Shown: in pieces, positions 6,452-13,205 of the stretch
Layout: each line of letters starts with the position of its first letter
How positions within the stretch are numbered: the first letter of the stretch is position 1
Source of the DNA: Pseudomonadota bacterium
GTDB taxonomy: Bacteria; Pseudomonadota; Alphaproteobacteria; Rhizobiales; Hyphomicrobiaceae
Assembly (NCBI GenBank): GCA_023426855.1
Contig: JAEZBU010000276.1
Span: 1-13,205, forward strand
Reading direction: 5' to 3'
DNA: 13,205 bases
Notes under the pieces: model-generated
What the model saw: only the letters and a program-made list of their open reading frames with translations
What the model was told of the DNA's origin: nothing
The model's database searches: none
Program-made: the position numbers and the translations under genes

Positions 6452-6589
6452 CTGATAGCTTACCGGCTTGCTCGCGAAGCGCGGCGTGTTCGCTACCAGC
6501 TTTAAACGTGGCTCGGGCATGATTACGTGTCTTCATAGGATTGTTGGCAATTGCTGAGACCGACAGGACCTATCGAGGCCTAGAAACAC

Positions 6590-7366
6590 ATGCCAAACGC
6601 TTCACCGTCAGCGCAACATCTGGCTCGAGATACGAGGATGACGTCCGAAATCGAGGCTGTGACCGTTACCCCACGGCCTTTTACCGCTCCGTGGCTTGAA
6701 GCAGTGCACGTCAACGGGCGTTCTGCATTGGCTGCAAAAGTAGCCGATAGCGAAGGCATAGAACCTGTGTTCCGTGACACCGCCCACACGATCCTGCCGG
6801 TCGAGTATCAAGGCCGCGAGATCTTTTTCGAAGCGCACGCCTATGAGGATGATTCGGCCTCATACCAGGCGATGGCGCTTGTGCATCAGCCTGATAAAAG
6901 CTCGCAAGAGCTTCCTATCGTCCGGCTGCACAGCGGTTGCGTGACCGGCGATATTTTCCATTCCCTGCGCTGCGATTGTTATCCGCAGCTTCAAAAGGCG
7001 ATCGACCGCGTGGTCAATTCGCCGAAAGGCGCGATTATCTATCTGCCGCATCATGAAGGTCGCGGCATTGGGTTGGTCGCTAAGATCAAGGCTTACGCTG
7101 AGCAGGATCGCGGGCTCGATACCGTGGATGCCAATCTTTCTATTGGCGCGCCGGTTGACGCCCGTGATTACGAACTCGCTGCCAAAATCCTGAAGGATCT
7201 TGGTTTTACTGAAATCCGGTTGCTGACCAATAACCCGCTCAAAATCGAAGCTCTGCAAAAGCATGGCATTACGGTTGTCGAGCAGGTTCAGCACGCGACG
7301 TTGCCGTCGGCGCACAACGCGCGTTATCTGGCGACGAAGAAGGAGCGCATGGCGCATAAGCTTTGA
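6590..7366 (+). CDS. ribA: Stand-alone GTP cyclohydrolase II (RibA type) with N-terminal extension
   Basis: Predicted to open the imidazole ring of GTP, releasing formate and pyrophosphate, the first step towards riboflavin. Of 258 residues, the cyclohydrolase II domain starts near residue 66. The zinc cysteines are Cys117, Cys128 and Cys130 (SGCVTGD and RCDC). The equivalents of E. coli Tyr105, Asp126 and Arg128 are present as Tyr169 (KIKAY), Asp190 and Arg192 (VDARD), and HEGRGIG keeps the Arg. LLTNNPLKIEAL and YLATKKERMAHKL close the domain. Differences from the E. coli enzyme include HSGC for HSEC and RCDCY for RCDCG. The roughly 65-residue N-terminal region has no E. coli counterpart and I recognise no domain in it. 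The Shine-Dalgarno is weak (GAGG at 6575), so a later start at Met17 (6638) is possible. No fused DHBP synthase is present. Confidence 0.85.
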   Translation: MPNASPSAQHLARDTRMTSEIEAVTVTPRPFTAPWLEAVHVNGRSALAAKVADSEGIEPVFRDTAHTILPVEYQGREIFFEAHAYEDDSASYQAMALVHQPDKSSQELPIVRLHSGCVTGDIFHSLRCDCYPQLQKAIDRVVNSPKGAIIYLPHHEGRGIGLVAKIKAYAEQDRGLDTVDANLSIGAPVDARDYELAAKILKDLGFTEIRLLTNNPLKIEALQKHGITVVEQVQHATLPSAHNARYLATKKERMAHKL

Positions 7367-7403
7367 CGATTGCACCTGCGCACTTTGTCGAAATGCGAAT
7401 AGT

Positions 7404-7442
7404 AAAGCGCCCCGCTTGTTCTGGTAGGGCGTTTTTTCTTTT
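7404..7442 (+). terminator. Intrinsic terminator after the RibA-type gene
   Basis: AAAGCGCCC and GGGCGTTTT form a stem of five strong pairs plus a G-T and A-T extension, immediately followed by a run of T. It lies about 40 bases beyond the stop codon and should end the cyclohydrolase transcript on the + strand, before the convergent ABC exporter gene. Confidence 0.8.
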
Positions 7443-7552
7443 GGCCATTATGGATATGCGGCTAATGCGATCGGCTTGGTCTAAAGCGGTAGGCCTAATG
7501 AAAAGGCGACCATTAAGCCGCAAGTCAGCAAATAGACCCTGACTATCTCGGA

Positions 7553-7571
7553 TGCCGATCAATTATCGGCA
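7553..7571 (-). repeat. Hairpin spanning the stop codon of the ABC exporter gene
   Basis: TGCCGAT (7553-7559) and ATCGGCA (7565-7571) are perfect inverted copies with a five-base loop; the gene's TGA occupies 7559-7561 and begins in the loop. No T-run follows on the minus strand, so it is at best a Rho-dependent or stabilising 3' structure. Confidence 0.35.
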
Positions 7572-9328
7572 CCCTCTTTGGTCTTTTCACGCTCAGCGAC
7601 GTGCGGCTCGGTGAAGTCGCCTTCGGCGACCAGCCGCGAGAACAGCCCGCCTTCTGCCACCAGCGATCTGAACGTGCCGCGTTCCACGATCTGGCCCTGG
7701 TCGAACACCAGGATCTGGTCGGCATTGGCCACCGTCGATAGCCGGTGGGCGATAATGAAGGTCGTCCGGTCGCGGCGCAGCGCGTCGAGCGCCCGCTTGA
7801 TCTTGCCTTCGGTTTCGGTGTCGAGCGCGCTGGTGGCCTCATCAAGGATCAGGATGGGGGCATCCTTCAGGATCGCCCGAGCTATCGCGATACGCTGGCG
7901 CTCACCACCCGAAAGCGACGCGCCACGTTCGCCGGCAAGGGCTGAATAGTTGTCAGCCTTGCGCTTGATGAACTCATGCGCTTCCGCCTTGCGCGCGGCG
8001 TCCTCGATGGATTCGATGCTGGCGTCCGGCCGGCCGACGCGGATGTTTTCGGCAATGCCGCGATTGAACAGGCCGGCATCCTGAAACACCACCGCCATGG
8101 CATGGCGCAGGGAATTCAGCGTGACGTCGCGAATGTCCTGACCGTCGATCAGGATTCGGCCGGCATCCGGATCGCGCAGCCGCTGCAACATGGCCAGCGT
8201 CGTGGTCTTGCCGGAGCCGGTGGGGCCGACGAGGGCCACGGTCTGTCCCGGCTCAGCCTCGAAGGATAGATCGAAAACGCCGTGCTGGCCTTCGCCATAG
8301 CGGAAGGTGACATTCTCGTAGCGCACGCGCCCCTGGACGTTCTGCAGTGGCTTGGCGTTCGGGATCTCCTTGATGGCGACGGTGGTATCGAGAAGATCGA
8401 AGAACGAGTTCATGGTCGGCGCTTGCATGAACATGCGCGCGACGAACCCGGAAAGCTGGTCGAGCTTGCCGATCAGAAGTGCTGCGAAGGCGACGAAACT
8501 GACGATTTCGCCGACCGTGACCTCGCCGCGTCCGGCCAGGTAAGCGCCGACCGAAAAGACGGCGACCATGGTGATGGTCGAGGCGGCCCGCGTCAGCACG
8601 GTAAGCAGGCCCCACCAGGTCAGCACCGGATACTGCGCCGCCAGCAACTGGCTCATCATGCCGCGCAGGGCCGAGGCCTCGGCCGCCAGCCGGGCATAGC
8701 TCTGGACCACGGGCACGTTGCCGATGACATCGCCGACCCGGCCGAACACCTCGATGTAGTGCCGCTCGACCGCCGCCTGTCCGTCCGATGTGCGATAGAC
8801 GACCACGACATTGAGGATCGTGTAGACGACGGCCAGAATGGCCAGCAGGCTTGCAAGCTGCCAGTTCATCACGATCGCTGTCGGCACCAGGAACAGGATG
8901 CTGACGATGGCGGCGAGCTGTTCGCGCACGAAGGTCAGCCAAGTGGCGAACAGCGCGTCGGTGCCGGCCAGGATGGTGCGCACGGTGGCGCCGGTTCCGC
9001 GCTCCGACAGGTAGCTGATGGGCAGGGTCAGCGTGCGCTCGAACGCGTTGCTCATAGCGGCGAGACGCTGGCGATGGGCCAACCGGTCGGCCGCGACCGC
9101 CACGATGACGCCGGCGACTATGCCGAACAGGCCGAGCGCCGCCCAAAGGCTGATGAGGAACCAAGCTTCCTCGCGCCGCGACAGCGCATCGACAACACGG
9201 CCGAACAGGATCGGTTCAGCGAGTTGAACCAGCGCTATGCCGACGTTGGCCGAAATCAGGGCGACGACGAGCCAGCGTTCAGAGGCGAGCAGCCCGAGGG
9301 CGCGAAGGTGGATCTTGATGAGCTGCAT
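7559..9328 (-). CDS. NdvA/ChvA-like glucan ABC exporter (fused permease and ATPase)
   Basis: A 589-residue half-size ABC exporter that would act as a homodimer in the inner membrane; the length equals that of NdvA. Residues 1-300 are the type-I exporter membrane domain with about six helices. NdvA-like blocks include LAEPILFGRVVDALS, ADRLAHRQR and DGQAAVERHY...VQSYARL. Others are LAAQYPVLTWW and GEVTVGEIVSFVAFAALLIGKLDQ (split here for length). The nucleotide-binding domain has Walker A GPTGSGKT (368-375), Q-loop VFQDAG (Gln416), signature LSGGERQ (472-478), Walker B ILILDEATSALD (492-503) and the switch His528. The last 25 residues are hydrophilic. Characterised relatives export cyclic beta-1,2-glucan to the periplasm. 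No glucan synthase (NdvB/ChvB) gene lies in the window, so the cargo is inferred. It follows the YfhO-type gene by 50 bases; its Shine-Dalgarno is weak. Confidence 0.9.
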   Translation of the reverse strand: MQLIKIHLRALGLLASERWLVVALISANVGIALVQLAEPILFGRVVDALSRREEAWFLISLWAALGLFGIVAGVIVAVAADRLAHRQRLAAMSNAFERTLTLPISYLSERGTGATVRTILAGTDALFATWLTFVREQLAAIVSILFLVPTAIVMNWQLASLLAILAVVYTILNVVVVYRTSDGQAAVERHYIEVFGRVGDVIGNVPVVQSYARLAAEASALRGMMSQLLAAQYPVLTWWGLLTVLTRAASTITMVAVFSVGAYLAGRGEVTVGEIVSFVAFAALLIGKLDQLSGFVARMFMQAPTMNSFFDLLDTTVAIKEIPNAKPLQNVQGRVRYENVTFRYGEGQHGVFDLSFEAEPGQTVALVGPTGSGKTTTLAMLQRLRDPDAGRILIDGQDIRDVTLNSLRHAMAVVFQDAGLFNRGIAENIRVGRPDASIESIEDAARKAEAHEFIKRKADNYSALAGERGASLSGGERQRIAIARAILKDAPILILDEATSALDTETEGKIKRALDALRRDRTTFIIAHRLSTVANADQILVFDQGQIVERGTFRSLVAEGGLFSRLVAEGDFTEPHVAEREKTKEGADN

Positions 9329-9378
9329 CTGCGTCGAGGGCGGAAGTTTCCAACGTGGACTATAACGCGCAATGATCT

Positions 9379-11742
9379 CTAATAGGAGCGATTCATGATC
9401 TCATGAAGGGCTCCCGCGAACGGCCGGAATTCAAAACGCACCGTGTGGCGCCCCGCAGGCACTTCGACCGCGCGAAACAGCACATTGGCGCGCCGCAGCG
9501 GAGCAGGCGAGCCGTCGATCCGGGCGTACCACCACGGATGCCAGACGTCCGAGAGCACGACCCAGCCGCCATCCGGGCTGTCGGCTTCTATGTCGATCAC
9601 GGTGTTGGTGGTGCGAACGATGCGCGCCGTGCCCGGCTGCCGCGCCGTTTGCTCCGGCGCTGGATCGAGCACGACAGTGGTGGCGAGGTCGACGTCGGGC
9701 CAGATGCCATCGCTCAACAGTTTATCGAAGCTGGCGCTGACGGCTTGATTGGCGAACATCACCCTGGGTAGCGCGCGGGGATTCTCATAGACGTACCCCT
9801 CGGGTGTCTTTCCGATCAGCGTCAAGTCGCCGGGCTTGAGCGCCGGGTCGATCTTCTCAATCGGCACGCCCGTCGCGATGTAGCGCAAGCCCAGCAGGTC
9901 GGCCAGCGGCGAACGGTAAGATGGGAACAACGGTGCGAACTTACGCTGGTCGGGCAGCCCGACGGTGTCGCCGGCGCCAGTCGCCTGCACGTAGAGCCGC
10001 AGCCGCACGGGATTGTAGCCGAGCGTGTTGTCGAAGTTGTGCGTCAGGCTGGCGTTGGGCCAGTGGAAGCCGAGACCCGCGAGTTCGACGCGATCGCGCC
10101 TTGCTTGGCTTTCCGGCGTCGCCAGCTTTTCCTTCAGCAGCCGAACCGTTTCGTTGCCTTGGCCGGGCTGCAGCATGTCGATGGCGGATGGCGGCAGGGC
10201 GGTGGCGCCGTTGGGGCCGTTGTTGATGGTGAGGTCGGCGGTCAGGGCGGCGATGATGACCAGAGCAGCGGCAAGCGGCTTGGTGTTTTTCAGCCGGCCG
10301 GCAACCCAAAACACCAAGACGCTTGCGGCGATCGACGCAAGCGCCAGCAGCAGCGGTGGGATCGCCATATCCACACGATCGAGATTTACGGCAAAACTGA
10401 ACGCCAGCACGATGATAGCCGCGACCATGCCGATTTCGACGAGCGCCTGCCATCGCGTTGGCTTGGGCAGGGAGCCGCTGAACAGGAGATGCGCAACGTA
10501 TCCCGCCAGCAGCGCGCCGATCCCTCCAACCAGGAACGTGGCGTCAGCCGGCCGACGGTAAAGATCGACGCCGGGGAGCACCTCATACATCAACCGGAAA
10601 ACCGGCGTGTACCAGCCGAGCGCATAGAGCATGGCGACGCCGGCCGCGATGGTGAAAAAGCGGATGTCGCGCTGCCATAGCAGCCCGCGGCTGATGCCGA
10701 TGACCAGCAGCAGCAGCGGAATGATGCCGAGATAGAGCTGGCCGACATTCTGGGCGATGAACAGGTCGGTGCCGATCCAGGTGAAGCTGGGCGGGCCCCA
10801 GTATTTGTCCATGGGTCCGGCCGCGCCGAAGATATGCGGCACCACGGCGGTAACGGTCAGTGCCGGATGCAATGAACCGCGTCCGGCGCCGATGAAATCG
10901 ATCGAGGGGCGATTGGATTGCCCGGCCAGCAGGATGGTCAGGGTCAGCGGCACGATCACGAGCAGCAGTGCGGTTATCGCGCCGGCGGCCAATGGCTTGA
11001 TGCTGGCACGAAATGCTGTGCCGCGATGCGCAGCCGTCAGCCAATGCCAGGCGACGAATCCGCCAAGCATATAGAGGCCGAGCAGGCCGACCTGATCGCG
11101 GCCCAGCACGATGAAGGCGCTGACCAACCCCGATGCGGCACCATAGGCTGCCGAGGACTGCAGCAGCCCTCGACGCAGGAACAGCAGCGCCCAGGGCAGG
11201 TAGGCGAGGCTCATCACCTGGCCGAAGTGCTGGATGCGCCACGACATGGCGCCGCCGAACTGAAATGCCAACGCGGCAACGATAGCCGCCGCCCAATGCC
11301 ATCCGAAATCGCGCGCCAGCAGGGCGACGCCGATGCCGCCGACGAGGACGGTCAGCAGGACGGTGGTATCGACCGCCCACAGGCTCGGCGCACCATCCAG
11401 CAGCGCCAGCAGCAGCATCGGTGGCGAGAACATCATCGATTGCGGATCGGCGATCTGGGGATGGCCGCCGAACACGTTGGGCGTCCAGAACGGCCACTCG
11501 CCACGCGCGATGCTGGCGGCCAGGTACTGGATCTGTGGCTGGAAGTGCGCCTTCGCATCCCAGGGAATCGTGACTGAACCGGACAGCCACGGCCAGCAGA
11601 ACGCCAGCCAGCTCAGCCCAATCAGCGCCGCGACCGGCAGAAGTGGCCACTGGGCAGGGGCGGCAAATGGGGAACGGGAGCCGGGCTGGGGCATGGTTTC
11701 GTCCGAACGCATGGGCCGTGGCCGCGGGTTTCTGTCGTTCAT
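9379..11742 (-). CDS. YfhO-family polytopic membrane protein, putative GT-C glycosyltransferase
   Basis: A 787-residue inner-membrane protein. A polar N-terminal tail (1-30) precedes about 11-13 hydrophobic segments up to residue 502, and a periplasmic beta-rich domain covers about 510-787. The first large loop has IPWDAKAHFQPQ (59-70), then ARGEWPFWTPNVFGGHP (79-95). This is the typical YfhO/GT-C loop, with Asp62 as a likely catalytic acid. The C-terminal end carries the YfhO hallmark VVLSDVWHPWWYARIDG followed by VPAGRHTVRFEFRP. Members are thought to transfer sugars from lipid-linked donors onto cell-surface glycans or teichoic acids. It lies directly upstream of the NdvA-like exporter (50-base gap), so a shared glycan export or decoration role is plausible. 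The ATG at 11742 lacks a good Shine-Dalgarno; Met11 and Met17 are alternatives. Confidence 0.85.
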   Translation of the reverse strand: MNDRNPRPRPMRSDETMPQPGSRSPFAAPAQWPLLPVAALIGLSWLAFCWPWLSGSVTIPWDAKAHFQPQIQYLAASIARGEWPFWTPNVFGGHPQIADPQSMMFSPPMLLLALLDGAPSLWAVDTTVLLTVLVGGIGVALLARDFGWHWAAAIVAALAFQFGGAMSWRIQHFGQVMSLAYLPWALLFLRRGLLQSSAAYGAASGLVSAFIVLGRDQVGLLGLYMLGGFVAWHWLTAAHRGTAFRASIKPLAAGAITALLLVIVPLTLTILLAGQSNRPSIDFIGAGRGSLHPALTVTAVVPHIFGAAGPMDKYWGPPSFTWIGTDLFIAQNVGQLYLGIIPLLLLVIGISRGLLWQRDIRFFTIAAGVAMLYALGWYTPVFRLMYEVLPGVDLYRRPADATFLVGGIGALLAGYVAHLLFSGSLPKPTRWQALVEIGMVAAIIVLAFSFAVNLDRVDMAIPPLLLALASIAASVLVFWVAGRLKNTKPLAAALVIIAALTADLTINNGPNGATALPPSAIDMLQPGQGNETVRLLKEKLATPESQARRDRVELAGLGFHWPNASLTHNFDNTLGYNPVRLRLYVQATGAGDTVGLPDQRKFAPLFPSYRSPLADLLGLRYIATGVPIEKIDPALKPGDLTLIGKTPEGYVYENPRALPRVMFANQAVSASFDKLLSDGIWPDVDLATTVVLDPAPEQTARQPGTARIVRTTNTVIDIEADSPDGGWVVLSDVWHPWWYARIDGSPAPLRRANVLFRAVEVPAGRHTVRFEFRPFAGALHEIMNRSY

Positions 11743-11927
11743 CTGTCGATCACGCGCAGACGCTACTTAGGTCAGGACATTACATACGTAAGTCAGCCAC
11801 AGTTGGGCGGCACGCTGTATAGCATCTTGCTCTGGAGCGCGCGTCGCCGTAATCGAATGCAATCCAATCGGCCGCAACTTTAGAGCGGCGCTGGGAGAAT
11901 AAGCTGCACACGCGAACCGGTGAGACC
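11743..11927. promoter_or_regulatory. Divergent promoter region between the YfhO-type and RibD_C-type genes
   Basis: This 185-base region must drive transcription both ways. An inverted repeat ACTTA (11765-11769) / TAAGT (11789-11793), 19 bases apart and overlapping TACGTA, lies close to the YfhO-type start and could be an operator. AATCG-type motifs recur around 11852-11870. I cannot assign -35/-10 boxes with confidence. GGTGAG at 11919-11924 is a Shine-Dalgarno close to ATG 11928. Confidence 0.4.
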
Positions 11928-12704
11928 ATGTCGCGCGCAAGCCAGTCGGAACCCGGCCAGACCGGGGCAGCCAATGCCCCGTCCAATGATGGCCCTGATC
12001 CCATGGCCGCCTGTCCCGACGACGATCCCTGCCGCGTCATCCGTGAGGCGTCTGGTGAGCGGCCGTTTGTGGTTGCACAACTCGGGCAGTCGCTGGACGG
12101 ACGGATTGCGACGCCAACCGGAGAAAGCCGCTGGATCAACCGCGAGGCAGCGCTGGACCATCTGCATCGACTACGCGCCAGCGTCGATGCGGTCGTGGTC
12201 GGCGTGGGTACGGTGTTGGCCGACGATCCGATGCTCAACGTGCGCCGCGTACCGGGCCGGCATCCGGCACGCGTGATCATCGATCCGAATGGGCGGCTGC
12301 CGCACGGTATCAAATGCCTGAATGACGACGGTGTGCGGCGGTTTGTCGTACGCGCCTGCGATGCACCGATGCCGGATGGGATTGACGTCATCCGCTTGCC
12401 ACGTGCGGCGCAGCAAATCGATCCGGCCAGCATCGTCGCTGCATTGTTCGAGCGCGGACTGAAACGCTTGCTGATCGAAGGCGGTGCCCGGACGATTTCC
12501 CAGTTCATCGATGCGGATGCCGTTGACCGGCTGCATGTGCTGGTGGCGCCGATGATCATCGGGTCCGGCCAGACCGGTTTGGAACTGAATCCGATTGCCA
12601 GTCTTACTCAGGCACGGCGGCCGCACACCCGCGTCTACATGCTCGCCGACGGTGATGTGTTGTTCGATTGCGACCTCAGATCTGACGATGGGAGATCGGC
12701 ATGA
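11928..12704 (+). CDS. Stand-alone RibD C-terminal-type reductase (dihydrofolate reductase fold)
   Basis: A 258-residue protein. Residues 1-43 are low-complexity and probably disordered, and 44-250 form a RibD_C domain. In the riboflavin pathway this fold reduces the ribosyl side chain of a pyrimidine intermediate with NADPH. Visible motifs are QLGQSLDGRIATPTGESRWI at 51-70, DAVVVGVGTVLADDPML at 87-103, HPARVIIDPNGRLP at 112-125, LLIEGGARTISQFI at 181-194, and VLVAPMIIGSG at 204-214. The N-terminal zinc deaminase domain of bifunctional RibD is absent, with no HAE or PCxxxxCP motif. The 3' end overlaps the cytochrome b561 start by four bases (ATGA), so the two proteins are probably made together. 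The true substrate may be riboflavin-like or another pterin/pyrimidine. Confidence 0.87.
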   Translation: MSRASQSEPGQTGAANAPSNDGPDPMAACPDDDPCRVIREASGERPFVVAQLGQSLDGRIATPTGESRWINREAALDHLHRLRASVDAVVVGVGTVLADDPMLNVRRVPGRHPARVIIDPNGRLPHGIKCLNDDGVRRFVVRACDAPMPDGIDVIRLPRAAQQIDPASIVAALFERGLKRLLIEGGARTISQFIDADAVDRLHVLVAPMIIGSGQTGLELNPIASLTQARRPHTRVYMLADGDVLFDCDLRSDDGRSA

Positions 12705-13205
12705 TTGAAAAGGGACGCGTACAGCTTGCGGAAACCGAGAAATACAGCGGCACGGCCAGATTGTTTCACTGGGTTACCGTTGCGTTCATCGTGGTGATGA
12801 TCCCGGTCGGCTTCGCGATGGCCTATCGCGGCAACACGCTGAACATCTGGGACGACACCACCAACAGCCTCTACAGTGCACACAAGCTGGCGGGCTTCAC
12901 GCTGCTGTGGATCGTGCTGGCGCGGCTGGCCTATCGACTGGTGCGTGGTGCGCCTTCGCCGGAGCCGAGCCTCGAGCCGTGGCAGGTCACGGGGTCGCGC
13001 ATCGTGCACGGCCTGCTTTATGGGTGCGTCATCGCCATGCCGCTGCTCGGCTGGCTTGGCGTTTCCTATTATCCGGCGCTCGATATCTTCGGCCTGTTTT
13101 CGCTGCCCGCGCTGGCATCACCCGATGAGGCGGCTGCCGCGCGTGTGCTGTGGTGGCACGGCATGCTGGCCTTTGTGTTTCTCGCGCTGATCGCGATGCA
13201 CGTCG
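12701..13205 (+). CDS. Cytochrome b561 family membrane protein (C-terminus cut by window edge)
   Basis: Di-haem b-type cytochrome of the inner membrane, CybB type; 168 residues are visible. There are four hydrophobic segments, at about 24-41, 61-80, 103-121 and 150-168. The expected haem ligands are His23 (RLFHW), His61 (SAHKLAG), His153 (WWHGM) and His167 (AMH). The last two are 14 residues apart, the same spacing as between His137 and His151 of E. coli CybB. His103 (IVHGLLY) is an extra His at the start of the third segment. Family members pass electrons between quinones and periplasmic or soluble partners. The ATG overlaps the reductase stop codon, giving tight translational coupling. Only a short C-terminal tail should be missing; downstream partners such as a periplasmic haem protein cannot be seen. 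Confidence 0.9.
   Translation, partial: MIEKGRVQLAETEKYSGTARLFHWVTVAFIVVMIPVGFAMAYRGNTLNIWDDTTNSLYSAHKLAGFTLLWIVLARLAYRLVRGAPSPEPSLEPWQVTGSRIVHGLLYGCVIAMPLLGWLGVSYYPALDIFGLFSLPALASPDEAAAARVLWWHGMLAFVFLALIAMHV

Larger units (their letters stand above)
6073..6589. other. 517-base gene-free region with several hairpins
   Basis: No convincing protein gene is present. The base composition is lower in GC than the flanks, and AT-rich stretches suggest promoter content. Visible structures are a weak terminator-like element at 6244-6269, a 10-pair inverted repeat at 6321-6348, a GC-rich hairpin at 6384-6401, a tandem ATACGT pair at 6408-6420, and a hairpin at 6433-6451. A 13-codon open frame (6181-6222) starts just after GAGGGGG. 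The cluster of stems at 6321-6451 could be a small RNA or the leader of the downstream cyclohydrolase gene. I could not match it to a named riboswitch. Confidence 0.6.

Noticed and set aside
6544..6576. Sigma-70-like promoter (TTGGCA and TATCGA) before the RibA-type gene
   Set aside because: The spacing between the two hexamers is 21 bases, too long for a normal promoter.
8282..9382. Plus-strand open frame of 366 codons opposite the ABC exporter
   Set aside because: Rich in Asp, Gln, Arg and His in a composition typical of antisense frames; the exporter on the other strand has every ABC motif.
1..13205. Mobile element, phage, CRISPR, tRNA or rRNA
   Set aside because: No transposase or integrase frame, terminal inverted repeats, regular spaced repeats or RNA-gene signatures were seen on either strand.

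Overview
This 13.2 kb window has high GC, G/C-rich third codon positions, and closely packed genes on both strands. The best guess is a chromosomal segment of an alphaproteobacterium of the Rhizobiales/Hyphomicrobiales type. The most specific support is an exporter closely matching NdvA/ChvA (cyclic beta-1,2-glucan exporters of rhizobia and relatives). I see no insertion sequence, phage gene, tRNA, rRNA or CRISPR array. Genus and species cannot be assigned from the sequence alone.

Layout. 1-644 (-): an N-acyl-homoserine-lactonase-type metallo-beta-lactamase, cut at its C-terminus by the window edge. 755-2179 (+): malonyl-CoA decarboxylase, divergent from the lactonase. 2272-3261 (+): a YpfJ-type membrane-anchored zinc metallopeptidase, followed by a strong stem-loop. 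3355-6072 (+): three genes that look like one sugar-acid catabolic unit, namely a DHRS6/BDH2-like SDR dehydrogenase, a hydroxypyruvate/2-oxo-tetronate isomerase (Hyi/OtnI) and a DenD-type D-erythronate dehydrogenase. 6073-6589: a 517-base gene-free stretch, less GC-rich than its surroundings, with several hairpins. 6590-7366 (+): a stand-alone GTP cyclohydrolase II (RibA type), then a good intrinsic terminator. 7559-11742 (-): a YfhO-type polytopic membrane protein followed by the NdvA-like ABC exporter, a probable two-gene operon. 11928-13205 (+): a stand-alone RibD C-terminal-type reductase overlapping by ATGA the start of a cytochrome b561, which runs off the window.

How the genes may work together. 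DenD and OtnI catalyse consecutive steps of the known tetronate pathway (D-erythronate to 2-oxo- to 3-oxo-tetronate), but the kinase OtnK and aldolase/decarboxylase OtnC are not in the window. The accompanying SDR resembles beta-hydroxy-acid dehydrogenases, so it could act on a beta-keto or beta-hydroxy acid of this route. The RibA-like and RibD_C-like proteins belong to the early riboflavin pathway, yet they are detached from each other and from the deaminase, DHBP synthase and lumazine synthase. The RibD_C gene is instead coupled to a membrane b-type cytochrome. YfhO plus the NdvA-like exporter suggests assembly or decoration of an exported glycan.

The candidates most worth following are the three-gene sugar-acid unit, the RibD_C/cytochrome b561 pair together with the variant RibA, and the structured intergenic region at 6073-6589. 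None is shown to be a new system by the sequence alone.
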